Origin: Halorhabdus rudnickae
GTDB taxonomy: Archaea; Halobacteriota; Halobacteria; Halobacteriales; Haloarculaceae
Direction of reading: 5' to 3'
DNA length: 64,000 nucleotides
Assembly: GCF_900880625.1 (NCBI RefSeq)
Contig: NZ_CAAHFB010000001.1
Location: 62,001 to 126,000 of the forward strand
Part shown: piece by piece, positions 54,070 to 61,947 of the stretch
Layout: every line of letters starts with the position of its first letter
Numbering within the stretch: the stretch's first letter is position 1
Position numbers and translations under genes: made by a program
The notes under the pieces: model-generated
Database searches by the model: none
What the model was told of the DNA's origin: nothing
Seen by the model: the letters and a program-made list of their open reading frames with translations, nothing else

Positions 54070-54189
54070 GCGGATTCGAACCGCCGTCGTTCCACACCGC
54101 TTCACTCCCTGCTTCGAATCCGCGAGGTGATTCGTCGCTCGCGTGTTTGCTCGCGACAGAATAGTCCCGGGCGGATTCGAACCGCCGTC
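54070..54189 (-). repeat. tRNA-Gln tail cassette: direct, inverted, direct T-arm copies
   Basis: Read in the tRNA direction, the T-arm block of tRNA-Gln (54189-54171, 19 bases) recurs exactly at 54088-54070, 101 bp downstream. Between them, 54123-54111 reads GCGGATTCGAAGC, whose GGATTCGAA is the reverse complement of the tRNA's TTCGAATCC. The downstream flank diverges from the acceptor. The spacer holds GTCGC and GCGAC as an inverted pair. The layout is that of the Ser and Glu cassettes, but the inverted motif follows this tRNA's own T-arm. Confidence 0.8.
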
Positions 54190-54234
54190 AGAGGCTCCAA
54201 AGGCCTCTATGATTGGCCACTACACCACGGGACT
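54162..54234 (-). tRNA. tRNA-Gln (anticodon TTG)
   Basis: A 73-nt tRNA. The acceptor AGTCCCG pairs with CGGGACT, discriminator A, no CCA encoded. The anticodon stem GAGGC/GCCTC with loop CTTTGGA gives TTG, reading CAA and CAG. The T-arm carries GGTTCGAATCC. No intron. Followed downstream by a T-arm cassette. Confidence 0.95.
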
Positions 54235-54398
54235 GCAAGAAATCCTTGATGTCCGGCATATAATAGCGTTATCCTTGGCACCGATCGCTGGACTGGACCG
54301 GTCTTGTTCCGGTAACACTTCACGAACCCGCCGACCGATATGGACTGGGGCGTTCTCGACTAATAACCCTTTTCTGGCCTCCCTCGAACAGGTAGCCG

Positions 54399-55559
54399 AT
54401 GGAGGAGCGAACCCGTGCGTATCTCCGAGGTCGGTTCGGTGACCATTATCGCCGCACAGCGGTGACGCTGCCACCTGACGCCCACGAACGCGAGTGGGGA
54501 TACATCCCCTGGACAGCGAGTCCCGGGGAAACGATGGTTCGCCACGAGTCGCTGCTGAATCTGGGTGATCTTGAATCGTTTCTCGCACGGGAGCGGCCCC
54601 GCCACGTCTACTTCTCGGCGGGTCGCTACGCCGATCCGAGCGCGTCCTCGATGGCGGCCAAGGACTGGCGCGGTTCGGACGTGGTCTTCGACCTGGACGC
54701 CGATCATCTTCCGTCTGTCGACCCTGCCGAGGCGACCTACGCCGAGATGCTGGCCGCCTGTAAGGACGCCCTTTTGCGACTGCTTGACTTTCTGGAGAAC
54801 GACTTCGGCTTCGAGGACCTGACAGTTGTCTTCTCGGGCGGTCGGGGGTATCACGTGCACGTTCGCGACGATAGGATCCAACAGCTCGAGCGCGAGGCCA
54901 GACGGGAGATCGTCGACTACGTCCGCGGGATCGGTCTCGACCCCGACGGCCTGGTCACAACGAAGATGCGGGGCAACGTCACCGCTCGAGCGCTCAAGAC
55001 CGAAGGTGGATGGGGCAAGCGCGTCCACGAGTCGTTGTTGGCCTTCGTCGACGAGATCGAATCACTTTCCGACGAGGAGGCGATGGCTCGCCTCCAGGAA
55101 CTCGATGGGATCGGTGAAGGTCGGGCCAAGACGGTCTACGGGGCGATCGAGGCCAATCACCGGGCTATCGAGGACGGCAACCTCGAAGCGGGCGGCCCGG
55201 GGATCCGGAAACTTGTCGAGGCACTAACGAGCGAAGTCGTCGATACGCAGCACGCGCCGATCGACGAACCCGTCACGACGGACACGAATCGCCTCATCCG
55301 ACTGCCTGGCAGTCTTCACGGCGGGAGCGGGCTCGCGGTTCGGCGGATCGACCGCGACGCCATCGAGCATTTCGATCCCTTGGTCGACGCCGTCCCGGAG
55401 ACGTTCGAGGGCCACGATATCGCCATCGAGGTGACAGATCCGGGAGAGGTCGAGCTCGCTGGCGATAGCTTTACACTCTCTGAGGGAGACAGTATCGTTC
55501 CGGAGTACCTTGGCGTGTTCCTCATGTCGCGAGGGCGCGCCGAGAAAGGCCCCGAGTAG
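54399..55559 (+). CDS. priS: DNA primase small (catalytic) subunit
   Basis: 386 residues, the archaeal/eukaryal-type primase that makes primers with PriL. The catalytic acidic pair is in VVFDLDADH (D98, D100). HVYFSAGRYADPSASSM and VVFSGGRGYHVHVRD are the substrate-binding blocks. A cysteine zinc knob is not evident, as in some haloarchaeal forms. The GINS gene starts 9 bp downstream, so the two replication proteins form an operon. Confidence 0.96.
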   Translation: MEERTRAYLRGRFGDHYRRTAVTLPPDAHEREWGYIPWTASPGETMVRHESLLNLGDLESFLARERPRHVYFSAGRYADPSASSMAAKDWRGSDVVFDLDADHLPSVDPAEATYAEMLAACKDALLRLLDFLENDFGFEDLTVVFSGGRGYHVHVRDDRIQQLEREARREIVDYVRGIGLDPDGLVTTKMRGNVTARALKTEGGWGKRVHESLLAFVDEIESLSDEEAMARLQELDGIGEGRAKTVYGAIEANHRAIEDGNLEAGGPGIRKLVEALTSEVVDTQHAPIDEPVTTDTNRLIRLPGSLHGGSGLAVRRIDRDAIEHFDPLVDAVPETFEGHDIAIEVTDPGEVELAGDSFTLSEGDSIVPEYLGVFLMSRGRAEKGPE

Positions 55560-55568
55560 CCGACGACC

Positions 55569-56507
55569 ATGGACCTAGACGAGATTCAATCAGTACAGAG
55601 CCGCGAGCGCCAGACAGACAGCCTCCAGCAACTGCGCGATTCCTTCTACGAGGAGGCTGGTGAATTCGTCCGCGCGCTACGCGAGGAGCGCGAGCGCGCC
55701 GCCGAGCGTGCCGACGATCCCTTCGACGCCCCCCAGGTCAACCGGCTGAGCGACGACATTGCGACTGCCGAACAGACCCTGGAGGCGATCTACGAGCGCC
55801 GCGTCGGCAAGATCGTCAAGATGGCATCGCTTGCGGCTGCGGATATGCCAACCGAAGACGAGGGACTCACGACCGAGGAACGTGACCTCTTCGAGTCGCT
55901 CGTCGGGTCTATCGAGCAGAGTCGCAACCACGTCTTTGACGTGCTGGAAGGTGAGACGACTGGCGGGAACCCGGACGTGGATACCAGCCCCTCAAACGAA
56001 ACAGATCTGAATCGAGGGCAGCCCGTACCTGAGGACGAGTCCCAATCGATCGAACAATCGCCGGAGCAGCGTTCCGAACCTGCGGACCACCTAGATCCGG
56101 AATCGGTCTCTGCCGCCGACTTGATGGGTGCGGACGGGGGGACGCCGACCGGTGGATCGTCGGAGGACTCATCCGCGGACGGCGAGGCACAATCACGACC
56201 GGTTCCAGACGAACAGCCCCCGCAAGCGGCGGTTGGGGAGTCTCCACGTCGGGACGGCGGTACCGCGCCGGTCGAGCCATCGTCCGAGGCAAGCGGAATG
56301 GGCGAGTCGACCGCTGACGACGACAACACGTCCACACGATCGGATCCCACCGTCGAACGGACGACAGTCCGTATCATGGACGACGTTGGAGAGATCCTCG
56401 GCGTCGACGATCGAGCCTACGATCTGACTGCCGACGACGTCGTCACGCTGCCGGCAACGAACGCCGATCCGCTGGTCGAACAGGGTGCTGCCGAGCGTCT
56501 CGAGTGA
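55569..56507 (+). CDS. GINS complex protein (Gins51-type)
   Basis: 312 residues. The alpha-helical A domain comes first (1 to about 125, MDLDEIQSVQSRERQTDSLQQ, AEQTLEAIYERRVGKIVKMA). A long acidic, proline- and serine-rich linker (about 125-260) follows, then the small beta B domain (RTTVRIMDDVGEILGVDDRAYDLTADDVV). A-before-B order marks the Gins51/Sld5 type, which can assemble alone as a homotetramer in some archaea. The linker is unusually long. It is 9 bp after priS, a conserved archaeal pair. Confidence 0.88.
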   Translation: MDLDEIQSVQSRERQTDSLQQLRDSFYEEAGEFVRALREERERAAERADDPFDAPQVNRLSDDIATAEQTLEAIYERRVGKIVKMASLAAADMPTEDEGLTTEERDLFESLVGSIEQSRNHVFDVLEGETTGGNPDVDTSPSNETDLNRGQPVPEDESQSIEQSPEQRSEPADHLDPESVSAADLMGADGGTPTGGSSEDSSADGEAQSRPVPDEQPPQAAVGESPRRDGGTAPVEPSSEASGMGESTADDDNTSTRSDPTVERTTVRIMDDVGEILGVDDRAYDLTADDVVTLPATNADPLVEQGAAERLE

Positions 56508-56514
56508 GGTTTTC

Positions 56515-57636
56515 TCAGACCGCCGGTCGTGCTCCGATATCGACAGTCACCGTCTCCGCGTTCCCGTCGCGGATGATGCGTAGATCCGTCGGCTCGCCGG
56601 GCACCGTCTCTAACGCCAGGACGCTCGAGAGGGTGGCCCTCGTGGGGACAGGCTCCCCGGCGAGATGAGTGATAACGTCGCCACCCGCGGGGGCCAGCCC
56701 GCCGTCGGCTGACTGCTCGCCGGTCGATCCCTGTAGAACGCCTGCCGACGGTCCATCTGCGACGACGCGAGACACGTAGACTCCCGTGGCTTCTTCGAGA
56801 TCGTTGGCAGCCGCGATCGCGGGCGTGACGTTTTCCAGGCCAACGCCGAGGTAGGGATGGTCGTACGACCCGGTCTCGATCAAGGCGGGCACGACTTGCC
56901 GTGTCAGTGGTGCCGAGATGGCCAGTCCGATGTTGTCACCGCCCCCGGCACTGATGACGCCGACGACGCGTCCTTCGAGATCGACCAGCGGCCCGCCGCT
57001 GTTGCCGGGATTGACCGGCGCATCGGTCTGGATCGTATCGGGGATCGAGAAGTTGTTCGGGGCCGACAGTGTCCGGTCGACGCCGCTGACGATTCCCGAG
57101 GAGACTGTTCCCGAGAGTTCGTAGGGGTTGCCGATCGCGACGACTTCGGTTCCGACCGGTGGATCCCGGGAGCGCAAGGGGAGAGCGGTTGCAACGTTGG
57201 GTCGATCGTCGACACGCAGGACCGCTAGGTCGCTGTAGGTGTCGGTCCCCTCGATCGTGGCGTCCCGCCAGCCTGTGGTTCGATAGCGAACGAACAGATC
57301 CTGGGCGTTCGCGACGACGTGTTCGTTCGTTACGAGGTGTGTGTCGTCGTAGACGAATCCGGTTCCGGCCCCGGTTCCTCTGGCCCCGGTACGGACCCTG
57401 ATTTGCACCACCGAATCCCGGACGGCACGATAGACTTCGGAGAAGCGAGAGACGTTGGTCCCGTCGAGTTCTTTGATCGTCTCATTCCTACCACCGAGCG
57501 GCGTTTGTGTCGTCCTCTCGGGTGTCAACGGGTCCGTCTCCTCCTGGGGGGACTCGGCACAGCCGGCGAGAGCGAGAACGGCTGTGGCACCGATGCCACG
57601 GAGAAACCCCCGACGAGAGACGTCATCTGGGGACAT
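56515..57636 (-). CDS. HtrA/DegP-like serine protease, Tat lipoprotein
   Basis: 373 residues. SRRGFLRGIG (7-16) is a Tat motif and LALAGC (C26) a lipobox, so the folded enzyme is exported and anchored outside. The catalytic triad is H106 (TNEHVVA), D136 (SDLAVL) and S213 (GNSGGPL). A single PDZ domain occupies about residues 265-373. It probably handles damaged envelope proteins. Convergent with GINS and divergent from the UPF0173 gene. Confidence 0.93.
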   Translation of the reverse strand: MSPDDVSRRGFLRGIGATAVLALAGCAESPQEETDPLTPERTTQTPLGGRNETIKELDGTNVSRFSEVYRAVRDSVVQIRVRTGARGTGAGTGFVYDDTHLVTNEHVVANAQDLFVRYRTTGWRDATIEGTDTYSDLAVLRVDDRPNVATALPLRSRDPPVGTEVVAIGNPYELSGTVSSGIVSGVDRTLSAPNNFSIPDTIQTDAPVNPGNSGGPLVDLEGRVVGVISAGGGDNIGLAISAPLTRQVVPALIETGSYDHPYLGVGLENVTPAIAAANDLEEATGVYVSRVVADGPSAGVLQGSTGEQSADGGLAPAGGDVITHLAGEPVPTRATLSSVLALETVPGEPTDLRIIRDGNAETVTVDIGARPAV

Positions 57637-57731
57637 ACCTGGTTAACGGTTCCGTCCCGCATAAACGCTTGGCCGCCCCGGAATCATCGTATGCATCATT
57701 AAGTATGTGACTACCCTACTCACTGACGACC

Positions 57732-58445
57732 ATGGAACTCACCTGGCACGGTCACTCGACCTGGAGTGTCGCCCTCGGAGACACGCAACTGTTGATCGAT
57801 CCCTTCTTCGACAACCCGAAGACGTCGCTGTCGCCCGCAGACGTCGAGCGCCCCGATTTCGTCCTGTTGACCCACGGCCACGCCGATCACATCGCGGACG
57901 TCGATGCGTTCCCTGATGCGACGGTCGTTGCGACGCCGGAACTGGCCGGCCACATCGAAAACGAGCACGGCAACGAGACCGTCGGAATGAACCTCGGCGG
58001 CACCGTCGAGGCCGGGGACGCCTTTGTGACGATGCATCGGGCGGATCACACCAACGGGATCAACACGACCCACGAGATCGGATCGGCGGGAATGCCGGCC
58101 GGGTTCGTGATCTCCGACGCCGAGCCGACCCAGGTAAGCGACGACGAGGCCACGGCGTTCTACCACGCCGGCGACACGGGACTGATGACGGAGATGCGCG
58201 ACGTCATTGGGTCATTTCTCGAACCCGACGCCGCTGCGGTCCCGATCGGCGATCACTTCACGATGGGACCGGAGCAGGCCGCGATCGCCGTCGACTGGCT
58301 CGATGTCGATCACGCCTTCCCGATGCACTACGACACGTTCCCGCCGATCGAACAGGACGCCGATATGTTCGCCCGCGAGGTGAACGCCGTCGGCAGCGAC
58401 GCCGACGTTCACGTCCTCGAGGGCGACGAGACGTTCGAGCTCTGA
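57732..58445 (+). CDS. UPF0173 metal-dependent hydrolase (beta-lactamase fold)
   Basis: 237 residues. [25 protein letters not shown] opens as in UPF0173. [11 protein letters not shown] is the intact HxHxDH zinc motif, [13 protein letters not shown] the metal-bridging aspartate and [13 protein letters not shown] the family block, ending with [15 protein letters not shown]. The substrate of the family is unknown. It is a complete, active-looking contrast to the degenerate relative at 9.9 kb. Confidence 0.92.
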   Translation: MELTWHGHSTWSVALGDTQLLIDPFFDNPKTSLSPADVERPDFVLLTHGHADHIADVDAFPDATVVATPELAGHIENEHGNETVGMNLGGTVEAGDAFVTMHRADHTNGINTTHEIGSAGMPAGFVISDAEPTQVSDDEATAFYHAGDTGLMTEMRDVIGSFLEPDAAAVPIGDHFTMGPEQAAIAVDWLDVDHAFPMHYDTFPPIEQDADMFAREVNAVGSDADVHVLEGDETFEL

Positions 58446-58472
58446 GCGCCGGTCGTTCGACGCCCGTTTTCG

Positions 58473-59315
58473 TTACCACGTCGACTCGAGGTCGATTCCG
58501 TAGACGGAGGCGGGCGTCTCGATGTGGGCTGTCCGGACGGCATCCACTCGTCCCCTGTCAAGCAGCCACTCCACGCGTCGAGGCACTGTCTTCGGGCCGA
58601 GTACCGCGCCCGGACGGTCCGGGTCGTCGATGAAGTCTGTCTCCATCAGGAACGGTTCGTCCTCCGCGACGGCGACCTCCAGTTCGTCTTTGTCCGAGAG
58701 GACGCTCTTGGTCGGTCCCTGGAGGTGCCCACCCGAGTAGTGCTTGACGACGCGTTTGGCGGGCAATCCCCGCTCCTCGGCCCAGGTTGCGACTTCGTTG
58801 AAATCCTCGCCGCCCTCGGTGTGTAACTGGACGGCACAGCCCGTCTCCGCCCCGAGTTCGAAGGCATGTTTCATCACGTCGTTCGAGGCCGCCCAGATAG
58901 GATCGCCCACGTCGTAGTGTGGACGACCTGACTTCAGCGCGAGCGCCGGGCCGTCGGCGACGAATTCCGCGGCGACGTCCAGCCCCGCCTGCATGATGTC
59001 GCGTGCTTCCTCGGGCGTGTAGCCCCGCCCAGTCAGTTTCGAGATTAGTGCGGGATGGACCCCAAGTACTGGCCAGGCCCGTCCCGGGAGGACCTCGCTG
59101 GCCCGTTCGACCGTCTCGACGGTCGTCTCGAAGACTGCCCGGAATATCGACTCGTCGTCGGCGACGTCTTCGAGCATCCAGGACGGCTTGTTCACGACGA
59201 GCAGGTGGGTCCCGCCAACGCGGACGAAGTCTTCGACGGCGTCGATACCCTGGCCGTGCTCGGGATCGAGGTGGAGGTGGTTGTCCAGAATCGGTCCGTC
59301 GTACTCCTCGCTCAT
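58473..59315 (-). CDS. TatD-related metal-dependent hydrolase
   Basis: 280 residues of the amidohydrolase superfamily. DNHLHLDPEHGQGIDAV carries the HxH metal site. LGVHPALISKLTGRG, a histidine in CAVQLHTEGGEDFNEV, RVVKHYSGG and LMETDFIDDP supply the remaining metal ligands in TatD order. It resembles the archaeal TatD-related group (COG1099), distinct from DNase TatD. The substrate is uncertain. Convergent with UPF0173. Confidence 0.86.
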   Translation of the reverse strand: MSEEYDGPILDNHLHLDPEHGQGIDAVEDFVRVGGTHLLVVNKPSWMLEDVADDESIFRAVFETTVETVERASEVLPGRAWPVLGVHPALISKLTGRGYTPEEARDIMQAGLDVAAEFVADGPALALKSGRPHYDVGDPIWAASNDVMKHAFELGAETGCAVQLHTEGGEDFNEVATWAEERGLPAKRVVKHYSGGHLQGPTKSVLSDKDELEVAVAEDEPFLMETDFIDDPDRPGAVLGPKTVPRRVEWLLDRGRVDAVRTAHIETPASVYGIDLESTW

Positions 59316-59384
59316 GGTCGAACGGGGGAGTCACTCGCCCAAAAGCCGTTCGTCTCTCCGTGTGCGTATCGCCTGCGAAACTAT

Positions 59385-59831
59385 TCACTTATCGAGGGTA
59401 TGGCTCTCGTGGGCCGTACTCGCCAGCGCGTCCGAGCGCCCGTGCTCGCCCGGGGCGATCGCGACGGTCCGACACCCCCGTTCGGCGGCCACCTCCAGTA
59501 CAGGCTTGAAATCCGTGTCCCGGGAGGCGACGACGAGCGTGTCGATCTGCCCCTCGGCGACCGCCCGTGTCGCGTCGACGGCGAGTTTCACGTCCACGTC
59601 GCCACTGGTCGTCACGACCCCGAAGCCGTGTGCTTCCCCGGCCTGGATGAGGCCCGGCGTCGCGTGTTCGTCGAGGTAGAGGCAGGCCGACGCGAGCCGG
59701 CCGTGCTCGGCCGCGATCATCCGGAGGTTGTCGAGGTCCACGTCGAACTCCGAACGGAGCACGTTCGGCCCGTCGACGAACAGACCGACGCCGCCCGACC
59801 GCCGGCCGCGGACGCGATCTAGCAATCCCAT
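59385..59831 (-). CDS. NYN-domain (PIN-like) protein
   Basis: 148 residues from MGLLDRVRGRRSGGVGLFVDGPNV. The acidic active-site layout of NYN/PIN nucleases is visible: VDGPNVL (first Asp), DVDVKLAVDATRA, and VVASRDTDFKPVLEVAAERG (the SxDxDF motif). It ends with a short tail. Such proteins are likely RNases in RNA processing. The in-frame ATG 63 bases upstream was not used since its residues are unlike the family. Confidence 0.88.
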   Translation of the reverse strand: MGLLDRVRGRRSGGVGLFVDGPNVLRSEFDVDLDNLRMIAAEHGRLASACLYLDEHATPGLIQAGEAHGFGVVTTSGDVDVKLAVDATRAVAEGQIDTLVVASRDTDFKPVLEVAAERGCRTVAIAPGEHGRSDALASTAHESHTLDK

Positions 59832-59958
59832 GGCCAGGTCGACGGCAGGAACGGACTTGGAGATTCCGTCTCGAAATCTGTGGGTACCTAACACGCCACA
59901 GAGGCGACGCGATTGACGGCATTTATTACGGAGCGGTCCATCGATCCTGATGTAGCTC

Positions 59959-60033
59959 GCTCGGTTGGTGTAGTCCGGCCAATCATTTCGGCCTTTCGAG
60001 CCGATGACCTGGGTTCAAATCCCGGACCGAGCA
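59959..60033 (+). tRNA. tRNA-Glu (anticodon TTC)
   Basis: A 75-nt tRNA. The acceptor GCTCGGT pairs with ACCGAGC, discriminator A, no CCA encoded. The anticodon stem TCGGC/GCCGA with loop CTTTCGA gives TTC, reading GAA and GAG. The T-arm carries GTTCAAATC. No intron. A tandem tail array follows. Confidence 0.95.
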
Positions 60034-60210
60034 TTCTGCGACGAACGCACGTGAGTAGCGAATGCGAAAGGAGGGATTTGAATCACGCGAGTCGCAGCGT
60101 TCGAGTGACCGCAGGGAGCGAGGACATCCGTCTCGCCATCGGGTTCAAATCCCGGACCGAGCATTCTACGAGAAACGTACGTGAGCAGCGAAGCGAGAGA
60201 CGAGATTTGA
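60013..60210 (+). repeat. tRNA-Glu tail array: one full and one truncated cassette
   Basis: The last 21 bases of tRNA-Glu (60013-60033) recur exactly at 60143-60163, 130 bp downstream; with flanks the match is 27 bases (60011-60037 and 60141-60167). GATTTGAA at 60075 is the inverted T-arm, followed by ACGCGAGTCGCAGCG to 60099, as in the tRNA-Ser cassette, and CCGTCTCGCCATCG precedes the second direct copy in both. A second inverted GATTTGA at 60204-60210, 129 bp after the first, shows a second unit that breaks off at the stop of the tiny gene on the other strand. Confidence 0.85.
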
Positions 60211-60211
60211 C

Positions 60212-60352
60212 TCATGGCAGACCGAGCGTATCGAGGTCTGGCATCGGGATCAGCTCCCGATCGAACACGTAGTAGGCGACTACTGCGAGCAGGTAGATCA
60301 CGAACAGTCCGCCCAGGGCGAGGCTCGCGGTCGTACTCAAGCCGCTGGTCAT
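60212..60352 (-). CDS. Tiny single-span membrane protein (46 residues)
   Basis: 46 codons from ATG (60352) to TGA (60212): a short N-terminus MTSGLSTTASLALGG, one strong helix LFVIYLLAVVAYYVF and a polar tail DRELIPMPDLDTLGLP. It has good haloarchaeal codon use and fills the gap between the tRNA-Glu array and the nucleotidyltransferase gene. Its stop codon overlaps the truncated end of the array, so the array may have invaded up to the gene. No family recognised. Confidence 0.6.
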   Translation of the reverse strand: MTSGLSTTASLALGGLFVIYLLAVVAYYVFDRELIPMPDLDTLGLP

Positions 60353-60532
60353 CGTGACCGTTGGTCTCGCGAGTTACACCCTACAAGTGCCGGTTCTCTC
60401 TTGGCAGATCGGACAGACGGCCGAGGGTCCGGAACGCACCAGTCATCGACACTGACGAGATGTGGTTGGGGGAACAGATCAGGAAGAATCGAGAGCGGCA
60501 GGCCTATCCGTGACCGTCCAGAGATGTCGGGC

Positions 60533-61714
60533 ATGCAAGCAGTCGTGCTCGCCGCTGGACAGGGCACGCGAATGGCCCCGCTCACTGATAACACGCCCAA
60601 ACCCATGTTGCCCGTGGCCGGGCGACCACTCGCCGCCCACGTCGCCGATGCGGCTGTCGACGCCGGAGCCGACGAACTCGTTTTCGTCGTCGGCTACGAG
60701 GCCGACGATGTCCGATCGTATTTCGGGGGTTCCTATCGAGGGGTGTCCGTGACATACGCCGTCCAGTCGGAACAGGCTGGAACCGCTGACGCGCTCCGCG
60801 CGGCCAGCGACGAACTCGAGGGCGCGTTCGCCGTACTCAACGGTGATAACCTCTACGACTCGGCCGAGATCGAGCGGCTCTTCGCCGACGGCCCGGCGCT
60901 CGGCACCTACGAGGTACCGGACCCCTCGAACTACGGCGTCGTGTCGATCAACGACGGATCCATCGCGGAGATCGTCGAGAAGCCCGACGATCCGCCGACA
61001 GATCAGATAAACGCCGGCGCGTACGTTTTCCCGTCGAAGGCCCGAGAATGGGTGGCTGTCTCCGAGAGTGAACGCGGGGAGTACGAGATCACAGACATCC
61101 TTGCGAGAGTCATCGATGACTACGACGTGACGCCGGTCGCGTTCGATCGATGGATGGATGTCGGACACCCCTGGGAATTGCTGGAGGCCAACGAGTTGTT
61201 GCTCGAGGGGATCGACCGCGACGTCAGCGGGACCGTCAGCGACGCGGCCGACCTCCGTGGGACCGTCGTCGTCGAGGACGGAGCCACGATCGAACCCGGC
61301 GTCGTGATCGAGGGGCCAGTGTACGTCGCAGCGGGTGCCGAGATCGGCCCGAACGCCTACCTCCGAGGATCGACCTACCTGGGAGAGGACGTACACGTCG
61401 GCAACGGAGTCGAGATCAAAAACAGCGTGATCCGGGCGGGTTCGGCTGTCCCGCACCTCTCGTACGTTGGCGATAGCGTGGTCGGGTTGGACGTGAACTT
61501 CGGTGCAGGGACGAAGGTAGCCAACCTCCGCCACGACGAAGCTGACGTCCGCGTCACGGTGAAAGGCGAACGTGTCTCGACCGGGCGGCGCAAGATGGGG
61601 GTCGTGACCGGCGACGACATCAAGACCGGTATCAACACAAGTATCGAACCGGGCGTCGTTCTCTCGTCCGGAACCCGCATCGAACCTGGTGAGCGTGTCT
61701 CTCGGGATCGCTGA
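60533..61714 (+). CDS. Sugar-1-phosphate nucleotidyltransferase with acetyltransferase-like domain
   Basis: 393 residues from MQAVVLAAGQGTRMAPLT; an ATG 9 bases upstream is an alternative. The nucleotidyltransferase domain (1 to about 225) has the LAAGQGTRM loop, KPMLPVAGRP, LNGDNLYD and EKPDDPPTDQINAGAYVF. The C-terminal left-handed beta-helix (VVVEDGATIEPGVVIEG and following repeats) resembles GlmU and archaeal dual-function sugar-1-phosphate enzymes. It likely makes a UDP- or dTDP-sugar for glycan or S-layer glycosylation. Confidence 0.9.
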   Translation: MQAVVLAAGQGTRMAPLTDNTPKPMLPVAGRPLAAHVADAAVDAGADELVFVVGYEADDVRSYFGGSYRGVSVTYAVQSEQAGTADALRAASDELEGAFAVLNGDNLYDSAEIERLFADGPALGTYEVPDPSNYGVVSINDGSIAEIVEKPDDPPTDQINAGAYVFPSKAREWVAVSESERGEYEITDILARVIDDYDVTPVAFDRWMDVGHPWELLEANELLLEGIDRDVSGTVSDAADLRGTVVVEDGATIEPGVVIEGPVYVAAGAEIGPNAYLRGSTYLGEDVHVGNGVEIKNSVIRAGSAVPHLSYVGDSVVGLDVNFGAGTKVANLRHDEADVRVTVKGERVSTGRRKMGVVTGDDIKTGINTSIEPGVVLSSGTRIEPGERVSRDR

Positions 61715-61844
61715 CCTGTCATCAAGTCGTCCGGGATCGAACTGGCTGGACTCGCTATCGAATTGCCTGTGTCACCGATCCTGACCGGGCCGTGCTCCAG
61801 GCCTTCAAACACATTTCGAAGCGAACCCAAAACCTTGAATATTG

Positions 61845-61858
61845 ACTAAACGTTCAGT
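61845..61858. promoter_or_regulatory. Palindromic operator-like site (centre AACGTT)
   Basis: ACTAAACGTTCAGT is palindromic except for one pair of positions and lies 90-103 bp upstream of the start at 61948. This is a typical TetR-type operator size, and a TetR gene lies 1 kb downstream in the same direction. Confidence 0.5.
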
Positions 61859-61947
61859 TATTCTATGCACCGGGTGTCACGGATAGACAGATTCGTTCCA
61901 GGGAGCGCCGAGGCCCCCGGATCAGGCAAGAGAGAGGGCCAGTGACT

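Noticed and set aside
60015-60215. Minus-strand frame of 66 residues across the tRNA-Glu array
   Set aside because: Same artefact as at tRNA-Ser: it is the reverse complement of tRNA tail and cassette sequence.
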